A stretch of DNA of 64,000 nucleotides, taken from contig CAWFKW010000003.1 of assembly GCA_963816535.1 (NCBI GenBank), positions 868,001 through 932,000 of the forward strand. Direction: 5' to 3'. Origin of the DNA: CAWFKW01 sp963816535 (GTDB lineage: Bacteria; Bacteroidota; Ignavibacteria; Tepidaquicellales; OLB5). The position numbers were made by a program, and so were the translations under genes. Within the stretch, counting starts at the first letter, position 1; each line of letters begins with the position of its first letter. The notes beneath the pieces were generated by a model, which was not told the origin of the DNA, made no database searches, and worked only from the letters and a program-made list of their open reading frames with translations. Positions 17,963 to 27,818 of this stretch are shown here, in pieces.

Positions 17963-18760
17963 ATGGATGACTCAATCACACTCATCAACAACAACGACTA
18001 CGGCGCACCTGAACTCCAGAGGCTATACCGACGCAATTTGAGGGAAGCGATGTTAATCGCAGTTATGTTTCATGTGGCGGCCATCGCCGCTTATCTTCTG
18101 ATTACATATATAAACCAGGCAAATGCGAACGAAAAAAAGATTCCATTGACAAAAGAATTTAAGATAGTTGAAATCGACCAATCGCCTTCTGTTAATGATG
18201 AGGACCTGCCAAAAATAAAACAGGAAGATATTGTAAAGCCGCCTAGGGAGATGTCATCGTTGGAGCCCAAACTTGTTCCAAAAGAACTTTCGGATAACGT
18301 TCTTATGAAAACTCAGGACGAACTTGATAAAACACAAAATAACGTTTCAGGCAAGGGCGACAGCGTAATTTACGTTGCAGGAAATGACATTGCCGGCAGG
18401 ATTAACGACAATATAATAAACAATAAAATTAAGAATGATATTGAAAAGCCGGAGAAGCAAGTCTATGAGAATTTTGAAGTGGGCGTCGCTCCTGAATGCA
18501 CAAACCTCCTGCAGGTGAAAAGCTCGATCGAATATCCAAAGCTGGCTGTTGATGCCGGAATAGAAGGCAGAGTAACGGTCAGAGTATTGGTTGGTGAAGA
18601 CGGAAACGTTGTTAAAGTAGGTTCGGTAGGCGGGAATGAAATTTTCTATGATGAAGTAAAGGAAAAATCAAAGAACCTTGTTTTTACGCCGGGAATACAA
18701 AATAATAAGGCGGTTAAGGTATGGGTTACGGTACCGTTTGTATTTAAGCTGAAAAATTGA
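17963..18760 (+). CDS. TonB-family energy-transducing protein
   Basis: 265 aa. A short cytoplasmic N-terminus and one membrane helix (about 28-49, AMLIAVMFHVAAIAAYLLIT) are followed by a periplasmic linker and a C-terminal TonB domain (about 180-265: YPKLAVDAGIEGRVTVRVLVGEDGNV..., VFTPGIQNNKAVKVWVTVPFVF). It would couple proton motive force to outer-membrane transporters. The ribosome-binding site AAAGGAGG is strong. No exbB/exbD or receptor gene is adjacent. Confidence 0.9.
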   Translation: MDDSITLINNNDYGAPELQRLYRRNLREAMLIAVMFHVAAIAAYLLITYINQANANEKKIPLTKEFKIVEIDQSPSVNDEDLPKIKQEDIVKPPREMSSLEPKLVPKELSDNVLMKTQDELDKTQNNVSGKGDSVIYVAGNDIAGRINDNIINNKIKNDIEKPEKQVYENFEVGVAPECTNLLQVKSSIEYPKLAVDAGIEGRVTVRVLVGEDGNVVKVGSVGGNEIFYDEVKEKSKNLVFTPGIQNNKAVKVWVTVPFVFKLKN

Positions 18761-18900
18761 ATCAGATTGCGGCAGAGTATACATTTACCATAGTCTTTTG
18801 GTTATTATGCTTACACCAAACACGTTAGCATCTTCCCTTTCTAAACGTTAGTTTTTTACTTAAATTAATAGCTCGGAATTTAGAAAAAAATGATGCTTTA

Positions 18901-21450
18901 TTGGATAACAGCATTCAGATAATAAATACTGACTTACACGAAACATTCGGGGCTTTTAATCAGATAAATGACTTAGCGTTAGTTATAGACCCGAAGAGCT
19001 TTAGAATTATTATTGCCAACCTAAGCGCCGAAAAGCTTTGCGGTTACAGCCAAAGCGGCCTTACAAATCTCCCAGTTTCTGATATTACCGATTCCCCGCA
19101 AAAACTTAGCAGAACCATTAATGAATTTGCCGAAGGCAACAATTCCAGCATTTTTGATATCAAGGTAAAGGGAAGCGACTCCCGGAAACGCCTGGTTGAA
19201 ATGAGCCTTTCGCCTGTAACATACAAGGGCGAACCGGCCATACTCTGTATAGGAAGAAATATTGACGCCCGGAAAGCGGCTGAAAAAGAACTGAGGAAAA
19301 GCGAAGAAAAATACAGGATGCTTGTTGAAGGAGTTAATGTTATAACCTGGCTGTATGATATTAAAAACGAGGACTATCTTTATGTAAGTTTGATAGCTGA
19401 AGAACTGCTTGGCTACCCTCTTTCAAAATGGAAGGAAAAGGATTTTTGGTTTGGCATAATCCATCCGGACGACCGCAGGAAAGTAATCTCACTCAGCGAC
19501 GAACGAATAACAAAAGGACTGGATTTTGAGCTTGACTACAGGGTTATTTCAGCCCGCGCGGAGACTAAATGGTTCAAGGACCTTACCTCGGTGAATTTCA
19601 TCGAGGGGAAGCCCGACACAATGCAGGGCGTTCTGATTGATATTACCGATAAGAAAGTAACCGAAGAAGCTCTGAAAAGAAGCGAAGAACAGCTTTTCCT
19701 GATATTTGAGAATTCAAACGCTGGCAACAGTCTAACTACTGTAGACGGAAAGTTCCTGAGAGTTAACAAAGCTCTTTGCAAAGTTCTGGGGTACAACAAA
19801 GATGAATTGCTTAAGCTGACATTCCAGGAATTGACGCATCCTGACAACATTACCGAAAACCTCGGGGCGATAAAAGAAGCCATCGACAGAGGGGATTCGT
19901 CGGTTGAAGTTGAAAAGAGATACATTAAGAAGGATGGCGGCATAGTTTACGCATCGACCAATATTTCATTTTTAAGAGACGAAAGCGGTAAGGTAACCCG
20001 GTATGTGGCCCAGGTAAAAGACATAACTGTGCAGAGAGAGAGCGAGGAAAAACTCAGGGTAACGGAACTGCGGCTAAGCTCGCTGCTGAACAACTTATCG
20101 GACATCGTTTTTTACGAGTCAGACCGAAACGGCGTTTTTGTTTCCGATAACATTGAAGAAATGCTGGGTTACCCGGCAAAAGAGTTCGCTGATAACGAAA
20201 GCTTCTTCGAATCGATCATGTACGATGAAGATAAAGATAAGATTAATGGGCAGATAAGATCATGGAGAGTGAAAGATAATCCGTCGCCGCTGAATTTCGA
20301 GTTCAGGGTAAAGAAAAAAGACGGCTCTTATATTTGGATCGAAGACCATATGTTCGGCATAAACGCGCCTGGCAGGTCTTATTGGTCGGGTTTTATGATA
20401 GATGTCACAAACAGAAAGAACGCTGAGATCAAACTCGAAGAAACGCAGATGAGGCTAAGTTCAGTCCTGAACAACCTCCCGAACGTGGTTGTATATGAAA
20501 ATGCGAGAGGCAAACAATTTATTTCGGAAAATATAATAGAGATGCTGGGTCATCCGGTAGAAGACTTTTATAACAACCCGGGCCTGTTTGATTCATTAAT
20601 TCATAAAGGCGACCTGAAAAGAATTCTCGACAGAACCGATAAATGGTACTCTTCAGGCGCAAAGGGAACATACAGGGAAATATTCAGAATTAAGCGTAAA
20701 GACGGCGAATATATCTGGCTTGAGGACCATATGTTCAAAACCCAGAGACTTGACGGCCTGGATTATTATTCAGGCGTGATGATAGATATTACCGAAAGGA
20801 AGAATATCGAAACGCAGTTAGCGCGCTCGCTTAAAGAAAAAGAGCTGCTTATAAAAGAAATACATCACCGCGTTAAGAATAACCTTCAGGTTGTATCAAG
20901 CCTTCTGAAGCTCCAGTCAACATCCATAAAAGATAAAGAAGCGCGCGATATACTGCTGGACAGCCAGAACCGAGTACAATCGATGGCGCTGGTGCATCAG
21001 AAACTTTACCAGTCGGCCGACCTTGCCAACATAAATCTGAACGAATATATTCCCCAGCTGCTGCACCATTTACTCCATTCTTTCAAATCAAAGGGAAGCA
21101 AGATAAATCTGAACATGGATATTGAAGATATCACAATAGGAATAGATACTGCAATACCATGCGGACTTGTAATCAACGAGCTTGTTTCCAATTCGCTGAA
21201 ACATGCTTTCCCGGCGAACGGCTCCGGAAGTATTGATGTTAAGCTTAGCGCCGGCGGCAGCGATGAATACACTTTGATCATAAAAGACAGCGGTATAGGC
21301 TTCCCTGACTCAGTCGATTTCCGAAACACGGCTTCGCTCGGGCTGCAACTCGTCTCAACTCTTGTGAACCAGATTGACGGGAAAATTGAAATGTCGGAAG
21401 GCGACGGAACAACCTTTGTTATCAAATTTAAGGAAATAAACTCAAACTAA
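18901..21450 (+). CDS. Multi-PAS sensor histidine kinase (HisKA_2 type)
   Basis: 849 aa, starting at TTG (nearby ATGs are out of frame). There are about five PAS/PAC units (roughly 20-125, 140-255, 265-385, 395-510, 520-640), several ending in the DITDRK/DITERK-type motif. A HisKA_2 dimerisation domain follows with the phosphoacceptor in IHHRVKNNLQVVSSLL (H655/H656) and a HATPase at the end (NELVSNSLKHAF near 759-770, DSGIGFP). No membrane segment is seen, so this is a cytoplasmic sensor. It has no receiver domain and no adjacent response regulator. The stop overlaps the convergent arsC by 4 bases. Confidence 0.93.
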   Translation: MDNSIQIINTDLHETFGAFNQINDLALVIDPKSFRIIIANLSAEKLCGYSQSGLTNLPVSDITDSPQKLSRTINEFAEGNNSSIFDIKVKGSDSRKRLVEMSLSPVTYKGEPAILCIGRNIDARKAAEKELRKSEEKYRMLVEGVNVITWLYDIKNEDYLYVSLIAEELLGYPLSKWKEKDFWFGIIHPDDRRKVISLSDERITKGLDFELDYRVISARAETKWFKDLTSVNFIEGKPDTMQGVLIDITDKKVTEEALKRSEEQLFLIFENSNAGNSLTTVDGKFLRVNKALCKVLGYNKDELLKLTFQELTHPDNITENLGAIKEAIDRGDSSVEVEKRYIKKDGGIVYASTNISFLRDESGKVTRYVAQVKDITVQRESEEKLRVTELRLSSLLNNLSDIVFYESDRNGVFVSDNIEEMLGYPAKEFADNESFFESIMYDEDKDKINGQIRSWRVKDNPSPLNFEFRVKKKDGSYIWIEDHMFGINAPGRSYWSGFMIDVTNRKNAEIKLEETQMRLSSVLNNLPNVVVYENARGKQFISENIIEMLGHPVEDFYNNPGLFDSLIHKGDLKRILDRTDKWYSSGAKGTYREIFRIKRKDGEYIWLEDHMFKTQRLDGLDYYSGVMIDITERKNIETQLARSLKEKELLIKEIHHRVKNNLQVVSSLLKLQSTSIKDKEARDILLDSQNRVQSMALVHQKLYQSADLANINLNEYIPQLLHHLLHSFKSKGSKINLNMDIEDITIGIDTAIPCGLVINELVSNSLKHAFPANGSGSIDVKLSAGGSDEYTLIIKDSGIGFPDSVDFRNTASLGLQLVSTLVNQIDGKIEMSEGDGTTFVIKFKEINSN

Positions 21451-21875
21451 ATTTTTTTTTCAGCTACCGAAGAGTTGTAAAATTTTTCAAACTCCTTCTT
21501 TATCTCATCCCTTGTTTTCCTGTACACAGCTGATATTTCTTCGCCGGTTCCCGGTGCATCGGCCGGGTCGGGAAACCCAATATGCAGCCTCTTCGACACT
21601 GTGCCGGTAAACACAGGGCATGATTCTTTTGCGTTATCGCATACAGTAATTACATAATCAAAAGAAAAGCCGGTGAAGTCGTTGATGTGTTTCGGGCAAT
21701 GCGAGCTTATATCAATACCGATTTCCTCCATCACTCTTACAGCAAACGGGTTTACTTTTTTCTCGGGTTTTGTTCCGGCTGAAAAAACTTCCAGCGCGGG
21801 ATCGATGTTCCTTAATATTCCTTCAGCCATCTGGCTGCGGCATGAATTACCGGTGCATAATATTAGAATTCGCAT
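21447..21875 (-). CDS. arsC: Thioredoxin-coupled arsenate reductase
   Basis: 142 aa low-molecular-weight phosphatase fold. The P-loop CTGNSCRS begins at C7, and the relay cysteines C79 and C86 (VITVCDNAKESCPVF) correspond to C10, C82 and C89 of the S. aureus ArsC. This triad marks the arsenate-reducing, thioredoxin-linked type rather than a tyrosine phosphatase. It reduces As(V) to As(III) in the cytoplasm. No arsR, acr3 or arsB gene is next to it. Confidence 0.9.
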   Translation of the reverse strand: MRILILCTGNSCRSQMAEGILRNIDPALEVFSAGTKPEKKVNPFAVRVMEEIGIDISSHCPKHINDFTGFSFDYVITVCDNAKESCPVFTGTVSKRLHIGFPDPADAPGTGEEISAVYRKTRDEIKKEFEKFYNSSVAEKKI

Positions 21876-21955
21876 ATCCTGAACTTCTGTAAAAAATTAA
21901 TAATTAGGAATTTTAATAATAAATTCTAATGTTAATAATTGAAAACCAAAAATAA

Positions 21956-22903
21956 GTGAAGAAAATATTAATAATATCAATATACGTGATACTCTCCGTG
22001 CTTTTGGGATGCGGCTCAAAAAGTGATTACCGCTTTCAGAAAGAAGATACTCTCGTAAAAAAGCGCGGAAATGAAGGAGTAAGGAAAGACCTTTCCGAAA
22101 TCGAAGAAATATACCAAAATTTTGATTACGGCGCGGTTATTGATAAATATAAGAATATGCTCCCGGAGGGGGCATCTATATCAAGGTTCAGGTACTTCGT
22201 GGTATTTTCCAAGCTTCCGCCCGAGCTCACATATAGCCTCATAGATAATGATATCAGGCTTACTATTGACGCTATGCTTAACTCTTATATAAGTGTGAAG
22301 CCTGATAAGGTGACGCCAATATTTCTTTTTGAAGATTACGACGCCTACAGAAATTTCTCAGTCGGAAATTTCAATATCGATGAATCTGATCTTTCTCCTT
22401 ACGGGTTCTACAAAATTTCAAAAAACGTAATAGTAATACGGTATATATCATGGAAAGGCAGCATTGCGCACGAGGTTACGCATGCAATGATACAAAACGA
22501 TTTTCCCGATATCCCCTCATGGTTCAACGAGGGGATGGCGGCGCTTCACGAAAAGTCGACGTACAAAAACGGAACGCTTGTTGGCGATTTCAGCTGGCGC
22601 ATTTTATCAATAAGGCGGGCTTTAGCCGAGAATACTTACACGGGCGTTGAGGAGCTTATGAATACGAATGATGACGAACTGTACGGCAGGAAAAGCTCTT
22701 TCTATTACGCCGAGTCCCGCTACCTGTTAATGATGCTTCAGCAGCGCGGATTATTAAAAGAATACTATAAAAATTTCAGAGACTCGTTCGCAAAGGATAA
22801 GACGGGTATTACGCAGCTTGAAAAGATCACCGGGAAAAGCCTGGCGGAAATTGACAAAGAACTTCTGGATTTCATGAGTAGCTTTGATAACCAAACCAGG
22901 TAG
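21956..22903 (+). CDS. Lipoprotein metallopeptidase, peptidase MA-like gluzincin
   Basis: 315 aa from a GTG start. Signal peptide with lipobox LLGCGS (cysteine about 19). The zinc site is H172-E173-x-x-H176 (AHEVTHAM) with the downstream glutamate in WFNEGMAALHE, the arrangement of peptidase MA/gluzincin proteins. The C-terminal half is helical and includes YYAESRYLLMML. The enzyme should act in the periplasm or on the outer-membrane inner face. Substrate unknown. Single gene. Confidence 0.8.
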   Translation: MKKILIISIYVILSVLLGCGSKSDYRFQKEDTLVKKRGNEGVRKDLSEIEEIYQNFDYGAVIDKYKNMLPEGASISRFRYFVVFSKLPPELTYSLIDNDIRLTIDAMLNSYISVKPDKVTPIFLFEDYDAYRNFSVGNFNIDESDLSPYGFYKISKNVIVIRYISWKGSIAHEVTHAMIQNDFPDIPSWFNEGMAALHEKSTYKNGTLVGDFSWRILSIRRALAENTYTGVEELMNTNDDELYGRKSSFYYAESRYLLMMLQQRGLLKEYYKNFRDSFAKDKTGITQLEKITGKSLAEIDKELLDFMSSFDNQTR

Positions 22904-22953
22904 ATTTACGCCGTCCCAAAAAGTCGGCTCCGGCGGGATGCAGAACTTACCGT

Positions 22954-24315
22954 TTAACCCATTATCTCATCAGCGGCATCTTCGCCGGAATTAATAGCTC
23001 CTTCCATAAACCCCTGCCAGTCGGCAAGATGCTCTCCTGCAAAGTGAGCGTTCATGAATTTCTGCTTTAACGCTGGCATCACATCAAACCACTGCCTCTT
23101 GTTATAAATAGCGTATGAACCGTACGAATATTTATCCATGCCCCAATAGTAGTTAACATGCTTCTCGATTTTCGATGATATGTCCCCGAACGCAGGCCTA
23201 AGCGATTCGGTTATAAGCCGGTTCTTGAATTTATTATCCTGTCTCGAAATAACATCGGCTTTATCACCTATAGTGTAAGAAATCAATACCCCTTTATCTG
23301 ATTTCTGGTTCTTGGTGGCATGATAAAAATAATGCCCGTATGCATCGGTGACCATGTCGAACGACTCATCTTTCCAGAATCTGTCGCTGAACAGAACGGC
23401 ATGCTTGCTTATTCTTGCATACTGCAGCAAATTCAAAGCGCTCATAAAACTCTCAGGGAGCGCGGGTTTCCAGTTGATCCGGCTAACGGCAAACGTCGGG
23501 ACTGCGCAGATGAGCTGGTCGCCCGAAAATATCTTGCCGTTTTCACATGTTACGGATACGCCTCCGTCAGCCTGAGCAATTTCAAGCGCTTTGTGCTGAA
23601 GGTTTATATTTTCAAGACCAAATTTTTCGGCGAGTTTTTGCGCCAGCAATCCGTTGCCGCCGGATATCTTGTAATCCATTTCATCGCGCTCGTCTGATTC
23701 CGCATACTCGGCAACTCCCTGGTAGGCGGAAACTTCTCTTAACGTTTCCCCGAAATCAGTGCTGTCGAACAGCTCCTTTATCTGGATATCACGTTCGCCT
23801 ATTCCATTATTCATGAGGAAACGCCACCAGTCGGTTTGATCCAGCTTCTTTTTATCGTCGTCGGTAAAATTTTTGTAGTCTGTCAGTATCTTATTGTACT
23901 TTTCTTTCCATTCAGCCGAATAATCCCATTTGCCTTTCGGAAAATACTCGCCGGCAAATATAAGGTGAGTATCCATCTGGTTATTTTGAAGGGTAAGGCC
24001 AAGTTCGCCGCACAGTTCTTTTATTCTTGTATGGGATTCGCCGATCCACTCGCCTCCAAGTTCTATTACGAGCTTCTCAGTCTTATCAATTTCATACGAG
24101 AAAACCCTGCCACCAATCCGGTTTCTGGCTTCAAGAACTGCGACATTATAGCCGTTTTGCTTCAGTTTATTGGCCGCCGCCAGCCCCGCAAAACCCGCGC
24201 CTATAATGATTATCCTGCCCTTAGGCTTGAGGTTTATATTAAATGATTGTGGGAGAACCACTGCGCCTGCAGCTAGTATAGCGGTCGTTTTCAAAAAATC
24301 TCTTCTTGTAGTCAT
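22954..24315 (-). CDS. Tat-exported flavin amine oxidase
   Basis: 453 aa. The N-terminus is a textbook twin-arginine signal (TTRRDFLKTTAILAAGAVVLP). Next comes the FAD-binding IIIIGAGFAGLAAANKL with VLEARNRIGGRV, and at the C-terminus the GEHLADWQGFMEGAINSG motif of the monoamine oxidase family, preceded by a W..DKYSYGSY segment. It would oxidise an amine, amino acid or related substrate in the periplasm, releasing H2O2. It is the last gene of a probable operon: FMN reductase, ligand-gated-channel homologue (48-base gap), then this. L-amino-acid oxidase is an alternative specificity. Confidence 0.85.
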   Translation of the reverse strand: MTTRRDFLKTTAILAAGAVVLPQSFNINLKPKGRIIIIGAGFAGLAAANKLKQNGYNVAVLEARNRIGGRVFSYEIDKTEKLVIELGGEWIGESHTRIKELCGELGLTLQNNQMDTHLIFAGEYFPKGKWDYSAEWKEKYNKILTDYKNFTDDDKKKLDQTDWWRFLMNNGIGERDIQIKELFDSTDFGETLREVSAYQGVAEYAESDERDEMDYKISGGNGLLAQKLAEKFGLENINLQHKALEIAQADGGVSVTCENGKIFSGDQLICAVPTFAVSRINWKPALPESFMSALNLLQYARISKHAVLFSDRFWKDESFDMVTDAYGHYFYHATKNQKSDKGVLISYTIGDKADVISRQDNKFKNRLITESLRPAFGDISSKIEKHVNYYWGMDKYSYGSYAIYNKRQWFDVMPALKQKFMNAHFAGEHLADWQGFMEGAINSGEDAADEIMG

Positions 24316-24363
24316 ATGTAAGATGGTTTTAAGTTAAAAACTGATTGGAAACAGTTCTTGCGC

Positions 24364-25383
24364 TTAGCCTAACGAACGAGTTACAAAATAAAGCGTTAAA
24401 ATTACATAGAGCGCTGAAAACATAATAAATGAATACCTGTCGATCTTCTTCGATTTTTCGGCGTTTCCTTTTTTCATATAGTGAAGCGAAATTGCCGATA
24501 CGAGAATGCAAATAAATATGAATATGTAGGCAATAACGTGCAGTATATCAACCAGAGTGAGTTTCTGATTTTGAGGAAGAGTTGAACTAATAACATACTG
24601 ATTTGCGATCGCGGCAAAAATAGCGCCTACGGATAGCCCGAACCTTGGGTCAAGATCGGTAGGGTTAATGAAAAATGTCAGAAAAGATATCAGCACAGAA
24701 ATGAACAGCCCAATAAAAAGCTTAAAAAATATTCCTTTGCCTTCGCGATCAATTGTGAAATAAACCACTACTCTTGAGTACGTGGAATAATCATTGGGTT
24801 TCAGAGTAGGATCGCCATAAGTTGTTTCGTAAGTGTGGTCCTCGTTCTTTATTCCAAAATCCCGTATCTTAAATCCCTGGAGGCTTGTTTCTTTATCAAT
24901 TTTGCTCTCCATGGAATCCGCGATAAGAACAAGTTTTGATTTATCAAACTCAGCGTCTTCTATCTGCAATTCAACGTATTGCCGGTCAAACGGAAAATCG
25001 GTTATGTCCCATTGCTTCTTAATAACGGCGTTGCACCTGAACGTTACATACTTGTACCCTGCTTTGTATTCTACGGCCTCGCCCGACTTAACTGCTTCTT
25101 TTGCATTAACCAGGTCGAAAGTTTCGTTTAGTTTCAGACTGTCGTCTTTATAAAGATACCATATATAAAAATCGGCGCTTATCTTATCCCCCGGGAAATC
25201 GACGTCATATATTGAAAAGAGATAAATTCCGACCTTAGCAGTATCCACTTTCTGCTCTTCTTCGGGGTTGTTCTGCTGGGTTTTTTCGCCGGGATTGTTT
25301 TGCGAATAAATCAATTTCCCGGAAAAAAGCGCCGCAAAAACCAGGAGCGCAATGATTAATATATTTCTCATAGCCAATCTCAT
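24364..25383 (-). CDS. Pentameric ligand-gated ion channel-like protein
   Basis: 339 aa. Signal peptide (about 5-27), a beta-sandwich domain (about 48-215) and four membrane helices (about 220-241, 253-275, 285-311, 320-338) give the Cys-loop superfamily plan. The conserved extracellular loop reads WDITDFPFDRQ (125-135), very like the FPFDxQ of neurotransmitter-gated channels; the flanking cysteines of animal receptors are absent, as in bacterial members. Ligand-binding would face the periplasm. ATG codons at 25383 and 25371 are both possible starts. It lies between an FMN reductase and an exported amine oxidase, suggesting a shared small-molecule substrate. Gating and ion selectivity cannot be read from the sequence. 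Confidence 0.78.
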   Translation of the reverse strand: MRLAMRNILIIALLVFAALFSGKLIYSQNNPGEKTQQNNPEEEQKVDTAKVGIYLFSIYDVDFPGDKISADFYIWYLYKDDSLKLNETFDLVNAKEAVKSGEAVEYKAGYKYVTFRCNAVIKKQWDITDFPFDRQYVELQIEDAEFDKSKLVLIADSMESKIDKETSLQGFKIRDFGIKNEDHTYETTYGDPTLKPNDYSTYSRVVVYFTIDREGKGIFFKLFIGLFISVLISFLTFFINPTDLDPRFGLSVGAIFAAIANQYVISSTLPQNQKLTLVDILHVIAYIFIFICILVSAISLHYMKKGNAEKSKKIDRYSFIMFSALYVILTLYFVTRSLG

Positions 25384-25427
25384 ATTTGTTTTTGGATCCG
25401 GAGCCTGGGTGAAACCGACATTTGCAG

Positions 25428-25994
25428 CTACCTAAGCTTAACGGCAAGAGTATATACTTCCGCCGCAAGCCTCCGGAGCCTTCTTCTTACGATTTCGCTC
25501 TTTATCTCATTATTTTCGATGTGCAACTGGGTAGAACTAATCGCCACATTTGAAGAGGCTGATATTCCCCTGAAACTATGTATAATGTTCACTATTGTTT
25601 GGAGGGTAGCGGCGCCGGAAACGTCGCCTCCGCCGGTCGCAATAGCTCCTACGGGTTTAAGCGTCATGTACGGCGGTTTTGAAAATGAGAGGAACTCGAT
25701 ATAATCTATGGCGTTCTTGAATGCGCCGCTGACAGAACCATGGTATTCCGGCGATGCAAAAATGAATCCGTCGGCGCTCTGAAGAGTTTCTAGAAACTTC
25801 TTAAGTTCAACGCCACCCTGTTTTATTCCTTTGGCGGGATTGTAGACAGGCAATTTCATTCTGTAAAGGTCGTATATTTTAATTTCTGCCCCGAACGCTG
25901 CAAGTTCTTCCATTGTGAACCTAAGGGCTGCATAGGTAGATGAGTTTTTCTCTAAACTGCCGCCAATACCCGCTATTTTTATTTTATTTCCCAC
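25428..25994 (-). CDS. NAD(P)H-dependent FMN reductase
   Basis: 188 aa flavodoxin-fold protein. It has the N-terminal phosphate loop GSLEKNSSTYAAL (about 11-23) and the family signature SPEYHGSVSGAFKNAIDY (about 100-117), as in azoreductase/chromate-reductase relatives. It transfers hydride from NAD(P)H to bound FMN and on to quinones or other acceptors. First gene of the probable three-gene minus-strand operon with the channel homologue (44-base gap) and the amine oxidase. Confidence 0.85.
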   Translation of the reverse strand: MGNKIKIAGIGGSLEKNSSTYAALRFTMEELAAFGAEIKIYDLYRMKLPVYNPAKGIKQGGVELKKFLETLQSADGFIFASPEYHGSVSGAFKNAIDYIEFLSFSKPPYMTLKPVGAIATGGGDVSGAATLQTIVNIIHSFRGISASSNVAISSTQLHIENNEIKSEIVRRRLRRLAAEVYTLAVKLR

Positions 25995-26103
25995 GATTTT
26001 ACAATTATAATGAACTTAAGGAACAAAATTTAGGTACTTTAAGCGCCTTTCAAATTTTTCAGAAATTAAGTATTTTCATATAAATTTGCGACTTCAAAAC
26101 GAT

Positions 26104-26406
26104 ATGGAAAAAGGACTTTTTACTAAGGCAATAAACGCTTTGAAAAATATTTCAATTGATTTTCGGCTTGATACAATTGTATTTGCCGGAGAAGGAATTG
26201 TAAGAGGAATAATTTTAAGCAACCCCGACGACGTACCTAAAGTTAAAAGCATTTTAGACAGCGAGATATTAAAAAGTTTCAGGTTTAAGAAGAGCCTCTC
26301 CTGGTACCTTGGAGATAAGAAAGAGTCTGTTTTAATGCAATTAAAGAAGAAAATGAGCCTGACTATACCTGAGATCGAGCAGCTGCAGGTTAGTAATTAC
26401 GCATAA
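26104..26406 (+). CDS. Hypothetical protein (100 aa)
   Basis: Unrecognised soluble protein. I chose the ATG at 26104 over a TTG 18 bases upstream. The sequence alternates helices and strands (ISIDFRLDTIVFAGEGIVRGIILSNPDD) with a basic C-terminal half rich in lysine and serine. No motif, signal peptide or membrane segment is visible. The end overlaps the convergent gatA by 17 bases. The composition matches neighbouring genes, which supports its being real. Confidence 0.55.
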   Translation: MEKGLFTKAINALKNISIDFRLDTIVFAGEGIVRGIILSNPDDVPKVKSILDSEILKSFRFKKSLSWYLGDKKESVLMQLKKKMSLTIPEIEQLQVSNYA

Positions 26407-27817
26407 TAAAATCAGCAAATCCTAATACGCCCGATTCATCAAAATCCCTTCCGATTATCTGTAAACCTATTGGAAGTCCTGCGGCGTCTTTGCCTGCAGG
26501 GATGCTTATTGCCGGGTTGCATGATAAGTTCGCCGCCGTAGTAAATATATCATTCAAATACATCGACAAAGGATCGTCTATTTTCTCGCCTATTTTAAAA
26601 GCCGTAGTCGGAGTAGTAGGCGAGATTATGAAATCAACTTCTTCAAACGCTTTTCTGAAATCTTCTTTGATTAGCCGCCTTACTTTTTGAGCCTTTTTAT
26701 AATATGCGTCATAATACCCCGCTGAAAGCACGTATGTGCCCAGCATTATCCTTCTCTTTACCTCCGGCCCGAATCCTTCCGTTCTTGAGTTAACATACAT
26801 ATCTTCCATTGTTGCGGAATCTTCAGAACGTACGCCATACCGCGCTCCGTCATACCTTGCAAGATTGCTTGAAGCTTCGGCGGTTGTAAGGATGTAGTAT
26901 GTTTGAATGGAATATTTAGAATGCGGCAGGTGAACAGGCTTTACGCTAAATCCCTTTGCCTTCAGCATGGCGGCGGTCTCATCAAATGAGTCTTTTACTT
27001 CTTTTTGTAATCCCTCCGACTCTGCGAATTCTTCGATTATCCCAACCTTAATACCGTTACCGGCTTTCAAGTCTTTAAGAGATTCCAGGTAAGACGGAAC
27101 ATCAAGCGATACCGAGGTTGAGTCGTTCTTATCCCGCCCCGCCATAACCTCAAGCGCAAGCGCGCAATCAGAAATGTTATTTGAATAAATGCCGATTGTG
27201 TCAAACGACGACGCAAACGCTGTGAGTCCATATCTTGAAATCCTGCCGTATGTGGGCTTCATGCCCGCGACGCCGCAAAACGCGGCCGGCTGCCTGACCG
27301 AGCCGCCTGTATCCGTGCCAAGAGATAACATGCACATTCCGGCCGCCACAGCAACTGCGCTGCCGCCCGAAGAGCCGCCGGGGACTCTTGATTCATCGAA
27401 CGGGTTTTTAACCGAGCCGTAAGCCGAGTTTTCGTTTGACGAGCCCATTGCAAATTCGTCGCAGTTTGTTTTGCCTATAACGATGGCATCTTCGTCTATC
27501 AATCTCTGCACGCAAGTGGCCGTATAAAGCGATTCGAAATTCCCAAGAATTTTCGATCCGCACGTCAGTTTCCGCCCCTTTAAAGCAAGCACATCTTTGA
27601 TAGCGACCGCCATGCCGGCAAGTTTTCCGGCAGTTCCGTTTTTGATCTTATCGTCAACCCGCGCGGCGCCTTCCAGCGCTTCTTCGTTAAAAACAGAAAG
27701 GAAAGCGTTCAGTCGCTTTCCTTTCTCAATGTAGGCCAAAAAATATTTTACAATTTCAACCGCTGAAACTTTTCCTGAATCCAGATCCTTTCTTACTGAC
27801 AGGTAATCATCGAACAT
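26390..27817 (-). CDS. gatA: Asp/Glu-tRNA amidotransferase subunit A
   Basis: 475 aa. Glutamine amidohydrolase subunit of GatCAB, which converts Glu-tRNA(Gln) or Asp-tRNA(Asn) to the amidated form. The amidase catalytic triad is complete: K74 (AIKDVL), cis-Ser S149 (GGSSGGS) and nucleophile S173 (DTGGSVRQPA), with the same spacing as in S. aureus GatA. It starts one base after the tatA stop, so the two are co-transcribed. gatB and gatC are not in the window. Confidence 0.96.
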   Translation of the reverse strand: MFDDYLSVRKDLDSGKVSAVEIVKYFLAYIEKGKRLNAFLSVFNEEALEGAARVDDKIKNGTAGKLAGMAVAIKDVLALKGRKLTCGSKILGNFESLYTATCVQRLIDEDAIVIGKTNCDEFAMGSSNENSAYGSVKNPFDESRVPGGSSGGSAVAVAAGMCMLSLGTDTGGSVRQPAAFCGVAGMKPTYGRISRYGLTAFASSFDTIGIYSNNISDCALALEVMAGRDKNDSTSVSLDVPSYLESLKDLKAGNGIKVGIIEEFAESEGLQKEVKDSFDETAAMLKAKGFSVKPVHLPHSKYSIQTYYILTTAEASSNLARYDGARYGVRSEDSATMEDMYVNSRTEGFGPEVKRRIMLGTYVLSAGYYDAYYKKAQKVRRLIKEDFRKAFEEVDFIISPTTPTTAFKIGEKIDDPLSMYLNDIFTTAANLSCNPAISIPAGKDAAGLPIGLQIIGRDFDESGVLGFADFIMRNY

Positions 27818-27818
27818 A

